Positions 46,501-55,907 of a stretch of DNA of 64,000 bases are shown here, piece by piece (position 1 is the first letter of the stretch; every line of letters begins with the position of its first letter). The translations under genes were made by a program, and so were the position numbers. The stretch is taken from NCBI GenBank assembly GCA_002118135.1, contig BDIU01000399.1:292142-356141 (forward strand). Reading direction: 5' to 3'. The notes under the pieces are model-generated. The model saw only the letters and a list, made by a program, of their open reading frames with translations. It had not been told where the DNA came from and searched no databases. Source of the DNA: Trebouxia sp. TZW2008 (lineage: Eukaryota; Chlorophyta; Trebouxiophyceae; Trebouxiales; Trebouxiaceae).

Positions 46501-47581
46501 TGCATGCTGCTTGTGCAGCATACACAGCATATCTGATAGGGCCACTGATGACCTGATTAGAAAGCTGGAGCATCATATAGCACCCAGCTTGAAGTTGAGC
46601 CAGCTGTGAGCATGTCATGCACATACATCGAGATTTGTCTGCACATGATTGCAGCATCTGAAGCTTGTCATACACATGCTCAAAGGCCAGGTAAGGTATG
46701 CTATGGTTACAAACTGTGACCACTGCCGGGCTGACCTTCTTGAAGAATCTGATTGGCAGCAGCTGCTATTGTGTTGAGGGTCCCAAGAAAGGACTGGATG
46801 GAGACCACGCTTGCTGTTGTCAGAGAAGCAAGCAATCTCAGCAGCAAGCGAGCTTTGTAGCAGTCTCCTGAAGCCAGTGCTTCATTCAAATCATCACAAG
46901 CTTTGCTCAGCAGGTCAGACACGATGGGCTCTTCATCAGCATGCCATAAACCTGCACCAAGCATTGGTTTTTATGACATCAGTGCTACTGCGCTTTTGCT
47001 GGTTTCATGTTGTGCAAAGCATTCATTATGTTTCATGATATGACTGCGAATGCGCATTTGCGGATATCTTTTGCGGAGAGCATCAAGCAAAACTGGGCAG
47101 CCTTACCAACTAGTGTTGCATAAATGCCGCATTTGGTTGACACTTCCACAGAGCAGTCCAAGATGGTTTGTATGACCTGTGTAAAATTTGTCAAATCACG
47201 GTTACTAGCGAGCGCAACTAACAAGACTGGCAAAGGATCTTGCCACTCCTATCACACACCTGGTCCGGTCTGCTGGCTACATCTCTTCTGGCGCGCTTTG
47301 CTACTTCGTCCAGTTCTTGCTCCACAGGTCGCGTGTCTTTCTGGGTGATAGCAGGCGGCAGCATGAGTCAAAGTTCACACAAGCCAACAAAGAGCCGGCA
47401 GCAAATGACTTACTCGCAACCTGTCGCCTATTCTCAACACTATTGACAGCAAATGTAGCACCGGGTCTCCCTCCTCCTCTCGTTTGCGTTTGCCGGTGTT
47501 GAAAGCCGGATCATCCATGCGCATCCTGCTGTGGCCCCGTCCACCTCTGCCGCGCGCACCTCCATTTTGCCGATCGCTCAT
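37572..47581 (-). CDS. CBP80: Nuclear cap-binding protein subunit 1 (CBP80)
   Basis: Large subunit of the nuclear cap-binding complex, which binds capped RNA with CBP20 in splicing, export and decay. It has MIF4G-type helical repeats. Exons with good borders: 47414-47581, 47260-47340, 47107-47176, 46736-46951, 46195-46463, 45053-45223, about 44440-44623, 43814-43947, 42921-43126, 42089-42488, 40359-40613, 39941-40174, 38753-38890, 38310-38408, 37572-37850. A few small exons may be missed. The N-terminus is Arg/Gly-rich (GGARGRGGRGHSR). Family landmarks are CGIYATLVG, ALPWLSPELHN, HDFIWSWHRWESVL, RRERVPEAML, SIGHLYSYLDRHEPIMNELV and SIIVDHLMGKRWVSGAAVLR. The linker after IGPTPSV is an Ala/Pro-rich insertion in exon 42089-42488. 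Introns contain dead exon copies in at least five places. Confidence 0.9.
38600..38752 (-). repeat. Duplicated intron/exon border in CBP80
   Basis: TCATGGCAGGCA.TGC..., CTGGCAAG and ATTGCTGGGCTATCT occur twice, near 38618-38683 and 38708-38770. The second lies at the low-coordinate border of exon 38753-38890. A tandem duplication across this splice donor is the simplest reading. Confidence 0.6.
38914..39090 (+). repeat. Dispersed TAAGGACA element, copy 3
   Basis: Length 177 bp in a CBP80 intron, opposite to the gene. Left end GCAGTAACTTTTCTTCGTAA; right end, read inward, TACAGTGACTTCTCTTTGTA. Contains GTGTAAGGACAC, GCATTCTGACTGCAGCGGCA and GAAGCAAAGCAGTCGTTAC, as in the other copies. No coding capacity. 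Confidence 0.75.
39590..39940 (-). repeat. Two decayed copies of CBP80 exon 39941-40174 end plus donor
   Basis: Downstream (minus sense) of the true exon end coding TDILHNTVARILARTQ lie two further copies, near 39778-39885 and 39610-39725, spaced about 157 bp. The nearer keeps the donor sequence, CTGTGTTCCAGCAAGAATTC on the plus strand. The farther is more diverged. Each also carries the following intron segment (TTAGCTTCA.AGGCTTACAAC). Confidence 0.85.
40720..40800 (-). repeat. Relic of CBP80 exon 40359-40613 start plus acceptor
   Basis: Plus-strand GTTGCCTGCTTTGACAGC then CGTATCTGCTTCACCTGTCA near 40732-40771 repeats the exon start and acceptor at 40580-40620 (coding KQIQAAKAGN). The intron part (GCTTGTTGTT.TGT) is duplicated too. 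About 150 bp apart. Confidence 0.75.
43215..43345 (-). repeat. Relic of CBP80 exon 42921-43126
   Basis: A second copy of the exon interior (reading LKEGRPQTDPDVALR and then HWLASHMS) lies upstream in minus sense, about 220 bp from the true one (LKEGMPQTDPDVALRVAEWL). It is disrupted before the Gly-Gly-Cys segment and lacks the WSWHRW part, so it is a partial exon copy. Confidence 0.8.
45300..45850 (-). repeat. Array of three to four decayed copies of CBP80 exon 45053-45223 start
   Basis: Plus-strand GAATGCTCTGCCATAGCTGC, which spans the exon start (LWQSIQ) and its acceptor, recurs near 45352, 45505 and 45640, with an older trace near 45810, at about 145-165 bp spacing. Each copy includes more exon (a stretch like ELKADQWKLAG) and intron. 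They lie 5' of the real exon in gene sense. Acceptors vary (CTGCAG, ATGCAT, CTTCAG). Confidence 0.85.
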
Positions 47582-48322
47582 GCTGACGCAAAGGCAATGA
47601 AAGCTATGTGATTGGCCGCACAGACCGCATCAAGACAGGCAAATGGAGCTGTCACAGCAAGCCATTTTGCTCTAGCTTTAGACACAGCGTTATTTCTCAT
47701 CCAGACTCAAGAGACTCAAGAGACTCAAGAGAAAATTAGGCTTCCACCGTTGTTCAGAATTCTCCATTCGTTGTTTAGAATCCTCCACCTCCAAGGGATT
47801 TGTGCATATTTTGTAAGCATTTTGCGAGGGGAGGACACTCGAGTCTAGGTCGAAAGGATTTTAGCCAGCTTCCCGCAGCTAAAGCGCAAGACCTCGAAAC
47901 TTGACAGGACTCGTTGTGATACAAAGCGTCCGTGCGGACACAACTTACATCAACATTTGCAGGCATCGAATCCCATCGCGCTTGAGGTCGACCTGACACG
48001 TGTCTGGGTGATCTGCCTCAGGTGCGCCTCCTCGTCCCAGCAATTGCTACCTGCCAAAACGTGCGTAGTGGCGACTCGGGGTCAGCACACCAGTATTCAT
48101 TCAATGAGTTGAGCAGGACCCTCTGGGCGCAAGATGCCTCGTCACTGATGTGCCACAAACAGGTAACTTCTTATTCAGCTTCAGTTGAGAAGCTTGCTGG
48201 GTCGTGCATGTTGACTTGACGCACCGCTCAAGCTGAGTCGGTCATTGTTCCAGGTCACATTGAGATCGATTCTATAAGATCTGCAAGTGATCTGGACCGC
48301 TGTAGCTCAGCAGCAGGTCCAT
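47582..48322. promoter_or_regulatory. Divergent promoter region, CBP80 / class 3 lipase
   Basis: CpG-rich near both start codons. Contains three copies of the 9-mer AGACTCAAG at 47703-47731 and a two-copy 22-bp motif with AGAAT.CTCCA near 47755-47795. No gene seen between. Confidence 0.45.
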
Positions 48323-51300
48323 ATGTGGCAGTATTTCAGAGGAGGAGGAGCAGCAGCAGCACCAGCACTAGACACATCTGACACCACAGAAACGACATCC
48401 AGCAGCAACTCTGCAACCAGTTCTTCCTCCGCTGTTGCACGTCTGACGTCCTATGTGTCAGACAAGGCAGCAGAGGTTGCCTTTGATCTAGCTCCTGTGG
48501 AAAACAACCTATCGCTGCTGCGGATCAGTGCTGTGCTGGTAGAGCTGTCACGTCTGGTCTATGACGCTCACGCTGGTGATGTGGGGCGGCCGACCCATGT
48601 GGACCTGCCTTTGCGGGGCAGCTTCAGCAATCAGGCGAGAGTGGCCTGCAAGCTCCTGCATTTCAGGTACATGCACTGTGCCATTCTCTTGCCATTGGCA
48701 CTGGTCTTTGCATGAAGATGCAGGTCATGCATCACGGTCTCGGGCTATGCATGACAATGACTACAGCATGTCGGTCTGTTGCACACAGCATGTGGCCGCA
48801 TTCACAGATGCAGTTCTTGGCCTGAAGCGTCTGAGTGCACAATGTATGTTGGTTTGTGACTGAGCATTGAGGCATTGGCAACTTGATTGCAAGCAGTTCC
48901 CTCATCACTCATCATGCCCAAGCTATTGTACCTGCAGCTAGGCTCATTGATGGACAAGCGTACCAAATCTTGAAAGACCTTATGACAGCTGCATGTTGCA
49001 GGGAGGCCCCAAAGGAAGCGTTTGAGGGGCAAAGTGAGCAGCTACAGTCACCGCAGCAATATGGATTCTGGCAAGTGGATGGTCTGGGCCTTGTGGTTGC
49101 TTTCAGAGGGACCTCCAGCTGGAATGACGTCTTTGTTGACATCAATGTGCGGCCCACACCCTTGACAACTGAGCAAGGTAAGCAATGCAAATTTCAGTTG
49201 GCAATATGCTGCAGTCCACGCAACGCCCGCTACCTACACTTGTGATAAGAGCTTACATGCAACACCATTGCCACATGAGCAAGGTCAGCAATGCAAACTG
49301 TATATGTAGCAATCTGCTGCAGTCCACAACAGTCCCCACGGCTTACACTTGTAAGCCGAGCTTGCATGCAACACCCTGACTCATGAGCAAGGTCAGCAAT
49401 GCAAGTTGCATCTGGCCGTCTGCTGCAGTCCACAACAGTAGTAAATGTCTACACTTGAAAGAAGAGCTCGCATGCAACGCTTTTTACACATGAGCAAGGT
49501 CGTCAATGCCAATTGCATTTGGCATCTGCCGCAGTCAATGACAACAGTCACTGCCTGCAATTCGTAAGCAGAGCTAGCGTGAAATTTGCAAATCAGCAAA
49601 ATCTTCACAAACTGGATCACCTTTTGAAAGCCTTTTCTTGTCAAGATTGAGTCTTGTATTTGTATGCAGGCACAGTGCCTGGCACTCAAGTACATTCTGG
49701 CTTCTGGGAAGGTGCAAAAGAGCACATTCAAGACATCAAGCAGTTTGTCCAGCAACAAAATCGTCAAGCACGCCAGCGCCTTCCTGTGTGGATAACAGGC
49801 CATTCTCTTGGTGGCGGATACGCAAACTGTATGATGCTGCACCTACTTGCCAACAGGCAGACCAGCGACCTCTTCTCTGCTGGTAAGTCAATCGAGCATG
49901 TTGCGTGCCACTTTTCAGGCTTATGCTGCTGTACCAAACCTGTCTGGATCTGACATTTTTCATTCTGGACAACGCTGCTGCCAATATCCAGACAGTCAGC
50001 AGCATGCCTTGCTTGAGTGTATCAGTTGTGCAATAGTAATGAAAAGTACTTGAAGTTGTGCATGCAGCAGCATACAGTAGCACCCTGTGAGTTCAAAGTC
50101 CTGGCAGAGGGGCAGCCGTCCATTGAAAATACTTTTACTTTATCAGGACACTTGATATAAGCACATCCCCAATGCAAGGACAGCGCAGTTGGGATGACAC
50201 TGCTGCATCTTGACGCCAGTGGCATCATTGAATAAAGACAATCTGCTATAAGGACCATTTCCTGGTCATCAAAGCAGTTCTTCCAAAGAGAAGTCACTGT
50301 ACTCATGCTCCGATGTACCGGTGTACCAAAGCAGTCTTCAACAAAAAGCGCTGTGTGCCTGCTCAGGTGGCGGCTCTGTGACATTTGGAGCACCAATGGT
50401 GTTGTATTCGGACACGCCTGCAGTCATGTATCAGCAGCTGCATGCACTGGAGAGGGCAGCAGAAGGCCGCGGCAGAAAGCGCAAGCTACAGATCCACAAT
50501 TTTGTCAATAATGCAGATGCTGTACCCAGGTTCCTAGGCGGCAGCCTGGACGCAGTCCACTCAGCAGTGGAGTTCTATGTTCCTTCCATGAGTGTAAGTG
50601 CTTCTGCACTTGGACAACCCTTATACTCTGCATCTGGCGTCAAATTTTCATTGCATTTGCAACTTTGCAAAGCGACGCAAGCTTAGCAGCTAGTGGCAGC
50701 CTTCACAGTCTTTGCCAGGCAGTGGCCTGAGTCTAAGACTTGATGACGTGACATACAAAAGCGCACAACAGTCTCAAATGTAATGCAGCATCTCATGACT
50801 GCATCCAAGCTCACACATCGCATGTGTATGCAGACGGTGCGCGAGACATCCAAGAATTACCTGCCATTTGGAGTGTATCACTTCATCCATGGTTCCCAGA
50901 TCAGAACTCCAGACCCACAGAAGTCCAGCACAGCAGGCAGCGGTGCCAACCATGCTGAGTATGCTGAGCAAGTGGAGCAACACTTGGATGCCAAACAATT
51001 GCTCAAGATTGCTTGGCTGACTGGGGGAAAGACAGGTGGCCTCATGGATCATAAGGTAGCCTGCTTATTAATTCCACGCAATCATCACCATCATTATCTG
51101 TTACATGCTTGCTAGTGAGCTTTTGTGACCCCCTGACATGCATACAAAAGCAATGAAATGAATCCACACATCTCACTTGCACCTTCAAACACCATTGGTT
51201 CTTTCTGGAGACCTGCAGCACCAGGCAGATGCAATGCTGCATTCAAAAAGACTTTAAATGCTGGCGCCTAAGCATGAAGTCATGCTCTCCATCTTGCACG

Positions 51301-51731
51301 AAGTCATGTATTCCATCTTCAGCTGCTCTGTTGTATGATGCACAGCCTTCCTGATGCTGGGTCTGAAGGAAGGCTGGGGACCAAGTCACATGTCAACTGA
51401 TGCTGACCTGTCAATGCAGATGGTTGCCTACCAGGGACGCATTCAGCATCACATGGATCAGCTCGCAATGAAGACGTTCCAAGAACAGTCCGGACAGATG
51501 CTGCAGCCTGAGGCAGAAGGCATTGCTTCAGCCAAGCTATTCGAAATAGCTGCTGATGCTCAGCAGACTTCTTCAGCACACTTGGCTGTGCTTGATGACA
51601 TTGCCCATCAGCTGGGCACAGCTGGCAAGTCTGTCATATCTGAATGGGCTCCTGGAGTGGGCAATGCTGCTATGGCTGCTGCCAGCCGCCAGTGGTCAAG
51701 CTATTGGAGACCAGCAAACGCGTCCAGCTGA
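48323..51731 (+). CDS. Class 3 lipase (alpha/beta hydrolase)
   Basis: Probable triacylglycerol, galactolipid or phospholipid hydrolase. Six exons join in phase: 48323-48666, about 48897-49177, 49670-49882, 50367-50593, 50834-51055, 51420-51731, giving about 532 aa. The N-terminus is Ala/Ser/Thr-rich low complexity without a clear signal peptide. The lipase_3 core is clear: GLGLVVAFRGTSSWNDVFVD, then the nucleophile elbow ITGHSLGGGYAN, SVTFGAPMV, NNADAVPRFLGG with the catalytic Asp, and DHKM for the His. The C-terminal 100 residues are helical and Gln/Ala-rich (MKTFQEQSGQMLQ). The exon 2 start has two equivalent AG sites (48894 or 48897). Intron 2 carries a tandem repeat of the exon 2 end, and intron 3 dispersed element copy 4. 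Confidence 0.9.
49160..49560 (+). repeat. Tandem copies of lipase exon 2 end plus donor
   Basis: Four units of roughly 105-115 bp, the first overlapping the true exon end. Each has TGAGCAAGGT.AGCAATGCAA, CTGCTGCAGTCCACAACAGT, then TACACTTG.AAG and GC.TGCATGCAACACC. The motif GAGCAAG|GT is the exon 2 donor itself, so the repeat has multiplied that splice site. Later units have lost most exon coding sense. Confidence 0.9.
50130..50301 (+). repeat. Dispersed TAAGGACA element, copy 4
   Basis: Length 172 bp in lipase intron 3. The right end CAAAGAGAAGTCACTGTA is intact; the left end is diverged (ATACTTTTACTTTATCAGGA). The interior retains AATGCAAGGACAG, GACGCCAGTGGCATCATTGA and TCATCAAAGCAGTTCTT. 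It lies about 65 bp before the exon 4 acceptor. Confidence 0.7.
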
Positions 51732-52506
51732 ACTTCACAGCCCTCTGCCCTGTCAGATACTGTTTAGCTGCTTAGATGAGGTTTGTTTACTGTAACATTG
51801 TTTGTGAGATTAGTGTAGAGAATCTTTTGTAAATTCAACAGACATCTTATGATTTCACAGCAGCAATTGCAGTGTGTTTCTATAGTAGTTTTTTTAAATT
51901 ATATACTGTGTTAGCAGAGTATGCAGGTAGCGTTTTTGAGTTGCTTAATGTACCATTCTTCACTGTGCTTTGAGCATCACATTCATGATGAACTGCACCA
52001 AAGCTTCAGACAGGCCTATGCTGTGAGATGGCTGCGCACCGTGTGCGTTGCATTTCTGCTGTTGGTTTCGATCCTCAGATTCTGTAAGATATAAACTGTG
52101 ATGGGCTGTCAGTGCATGTGTCTTTGTGCCATCAACATTAGTCAGCTAAAGGCCAAGCGTGACACGCGCTCCGTAAGGGACGTCCCTGAGCGACCCCGTG
52201 ATTTGCCCCGTGATGACTTGGAGCGTCATTTTGCCAAGCTTGCTAGACATTGCAGCGGATCAGCACAAGCGTGAAGGCTGAGCCGCATGTCCACATAGCC
52301 GACGTGACGCAACTTACGGTGTTCCCTTGTAAATCGAAGTCGAAAGCGTTCAGCGTTGGCGACCAACCAGATGCTCGTTTAAGCATACTGGCAGTCATGG
52401 GCACATAGAATTGTCGCGCAGAATCGTCGCCCGTGCACGAGACCTACATAGAGGTCTAGCATCAGCAAGAGGGAGGCAAACCTTTGCGGCCCACGGAGCC
52501 CTTGCG
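51732..52506. promoter_or_regulatory. Lipase 3' end and CpG-rich promoter of the CCDC6-like gene
   Basis: AT-rich sequence to about 51950 is lipase 3' untranslated region. From about 52140 to 52600 CpG is frequent, marking the next gene's promoter. No gene seen. Confidence 0.45.
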
Positions 52507-55331
52507 ATGGATGTCGCCGGTCTGGGAAGTCTCTCCAACGAGGAGCTTGTGAGCAGAGTACAGCAAGCAGAACAGTTGGTGAGCGATCGATGAGACGTTC
52601 GCGCACGATTTATCACCTCTTGCGCTCCGGCCATGCGTTGTGTTTGACCTTGTGCACCCGCGCTGGTTCAGTTACCGGCATCAGTTGCATTCTGGCAAGC
52701 AGTATCTGCAGGATCTGACCGAAGTACTCGTTTGTTGCAGTTGCAGCAGGAGCAAAGACGAAGCAACAGCCTCACCAATGAGTTGAGGGCTGCCAAGGAG
52801 CAAAATGTGCTCGTGGTATGGCATAAGCTTCGATGCTGCACTTGTTATTTGTGGCAACTTCCGCTGGTGGAAGGCATGAAGTGAGATTGTTAAATGCAGC
52901 AAAAACAATCTGAGCAAGAAGAAGAGTTCATCGTCAACAAGCTGATGAAGCGTCTGGATCAGCTTAAGTGTGAGAAGCAAGTCCTTGCAAATGAGGCAAG
53001 TCAACACAAACATCATGACATGATCTGCCACACCAACTTGCGGTTATCGTGCTGACTGATCATCAATGGCGAGCAGGTTGAGCAGGAAGAAGAGTATTTG
53101 GTCAACAACCTTCAGAGGCGACTTGCAAAGGTGCTGCTCAAACACGCTGTGCTGCAAGTTCCCAAGTCTGCACTTGTTGACCCACTGCTGCATGCAGGTG
53201 AATGAGGAGAAAGCTTTGCTTGAGAGCAGGCTACTGACAGAGCAGGAGTACTTAGACAATCAGCTACAGAAAAAGGCAAGCCTTACTGGCAATATTACCT
53301 CTATGTTTGGTGGCAGTAGCTTGTGTACAGCAAGCAATGCTAGCTGCTCTCCTTGACGTATCTTAGCAGAATGCGTTTGTATGAATACAATATGCATGTT
53401 TTCATTCATGTGCCTGGTCCCAACAAGTGACATGGTGTGCAGTTGACAGAGCTGAACCTTGAGCGGAACAAGATGAACACAGAAAAGGTCAACCTTGAGA
53501 ATCAGCTGGAAGCGGAGCAAGAGTACATTCTGAACAAACTGCACAAGCAGGTGACGATCTTTGCATGCAATGCACGTGATCTTCTGGGTCAAGGGTCAAA
53601 GCTTGCCAAGCAACAGATAGCACCATGTATTGGGCTACATACTTTGACTGGTGTCAAATGGCAAGCCCAATGTCCTGTCTTCAGCATCAATCTGATGATA
53701 GAGCGTGCTACTTCAAGCTTGCCAAAGTTCTCAAGCTGTGATGGCTTCTAACAAAGTCTGGATTGATAAAGCAAAGCCCAGCTACTCACACCTGCACACA
53801 TGACAGGCATCATGCAGCTGCACAATGCTGTGTAGTCACAAATGGGTCTGGCAGCAAGAATCTGCCCTAACGAGTCTGCTTTGCTTGCAGGTTGACAGAT
53901 TGCATTCAGAGAAGGCGTGTCTTCAGAAGGAGAAGTCAGAGCTGCAGCGAACTGTCACAGAGCTTGGCAGCAGCATAGACAAGATGCACCGTGACAAGGT
54001 CGCTCTGGAAAGCCAGATGGAAATGGAGGAGGAGGGCATTGTAAACAGGCTCAACAGGTGCAAAACTCAACTGTGCTGGCATCAGTCATAGCCTGCTCTC
54101 ATAAGTTTTGGGGCTCGTATGCCCTATGATAAGGGTTTGATGACTTCAGCTTTGGATGATTTCAACAGCAACAGGGGGCTGCTCATCCCTCTGTTGTGCT
54201 CAGATGGTGGCTTCCAGATACCTTACAGCAGATGTGTGGATACAGTCGCATACAGGCTGCTGTGCCTTGTAAAGCGGTTGTCTGCAACAAACACCATCCT
54301 GGGTGTTGCTGACCATGTATTAGGTCATTGTAGTCTTGTCACAATTCAAGATTTGAAAGAGCTCGTACATGGTCAGCAATACCAAGGATGGATTAATTGC
54401 AATGCGCAGGCTGCTGCAGCTGATTTCACCGCACATCTGGGATCAGCACAACGACAAAAGCTGTGTAAGGAAGCCAAGTACAGTCAGCACCTGTGAGGTG
54501 AAACATTGCTTGATGACGAAATTCATTTGAGTATTGTTGCCCTACATACACCCACGAGCACTTTGCATTGCAGTTGTGACATTTCTGCTGGTGCTTTGTA
54601 GGCAGCTGGACGCCGTAATGAGCAACATGCAAGCCCTGGAGGCCAAAGTGGAAGCGCGAGGGATCAATGTGAAGGAGCTAGGGCCGCTGCCATATGACTA
54701 CCCATCAGAGTAAGCCGGATGGTCTCCACCTGCAATACATGCTTGACTTATGCTTTGTGTCAGGTCACGTCTGATGAATTTTGCATGTATATATGCTGTG
54801 GCAAATGAATCAGTAGCTTTGCAACATCATACTTTGCACACGCTAGTCAAACGCATACGCTGCTGTAGACTAAGCAGCAGCCCCCTGATGTGTCACAGTT
54901 GACCGGCTTGCAACTTCACACAATGCTCAAGAAAAGCAGCAGCTTCACTTGATCAGAGCTGTCTTCTGGGACCTCACTTGGGCATGCGACACAAGTCACG
55001 CTTTCACTGATGTAAGTGCTGCAAAATATTGCACAGAATACAGGGCTGCCTTTTGAGGCTGGGTGTCTTTCACAGGTGGGTATATGGCAGGAGCCCTAGG
55101 GGTAGCATGTCTGGGTTGTCAGGGTCCAGAAGCTACAGGAGAGGCTCCAGACCGCTCAGTGCAAGCAGTACAGGTTCTCAGGGGCTCAGCATGTCAGGTG
55201 ACCTTGGCTCAATCACAGCCATGGACTCCTCTAGATCTGGTGACAGTTTCACAGGCTTGAACGCTTCAGCTGCATCACGGCCAATTTCTGGGCAGGACCT
55301 CAAGCGGCGGTCGGCAAACACGAACACCTGA
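52507..55331 (+). CDS. CCDC6-like coiled-coil protein
   Basis: Nine exons join in phase: 52507-52578, 52741-52815, 52900-52995, 53077-53130, 53198-53275, 53443-53550, 53891-54057, 54602-54709, 55076-55331, giving 337 aa. The diagnostic feature of the CCDC6/DUF2046 family is a repeated EQEEEF-x-NxLxxK module. Here it reads EQEEEFIVNKLMKRL, EQEEEYLVNNLQRRL, TEQEYLDNQLQKK, AEQEYILNKLHKQ and EMEEEGIVNRLNR. Each repeat falls at an exon border, so exons match helical repeats. The tail (last 86 residues) is Ser/Arg/Gly-rich and disordered. Human CCDC6 is a coiled-coil phosphoprotein linked to DNA-damage signalling; the algal role is unknown. Introns 3 and 5 begin with GC (52996 and 53276). Confidence 0.88.
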
Positions 55332-55907
55332 GACATCTGAAGCTGTCTGTACATGCAGTGTCAGCTCTTGATTGCTTGCAAGTTCAGTTCCGTGCAGCAC
55401 GTTTGAAGGCAGTTCGCTTGAATGGCTGTGGTGAACTGCTCTGGCATGGCTGCATTCGACAGCTCTGACAGCTGCTTGTTTTACATTTGTGCCACAGCCT
55501 TGTCAAGCGACGTGCTAGCTAGTTACAGCTGCAATCAGACCAACACTTGCTTCATCTGCCATGCCCCTACTTATTGCAATGGGTGCCATCTTGTTTGAAA
55601 TGGCGGATACTATATCAGTTTTGCAGCAAGGACACTCACTTGTCTCACTGTCTATAACATCTGCAGCTTTTGTATGTGGGCCACCTGATGCGGCTATCTG
55701 TAAGATTATAGTCTTGCATACGCCTCAACACAATGCTGCGGATGATTTGTGTGCATGCACATGTCACAACTTGTGGTGCTTTTGTGGTTCATGCCACGTG
55801 AGTTTTATTAGGCATGTTCGAGACTCTCGGAAGTGATGTTGCAGCGCAGTGGAACAATTGGCAACCCTTGACAAAAGAAGGCTGACGGTAGTGAAATTTT
55901 AGATCGC
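55332..55907. other. Intergenic region with CpG-rich end
   Basis: Between two plus-strand genes. CpG rises only after about 55840, marking the oxygenase promoter. No gene seen. Confidence 0.4.
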
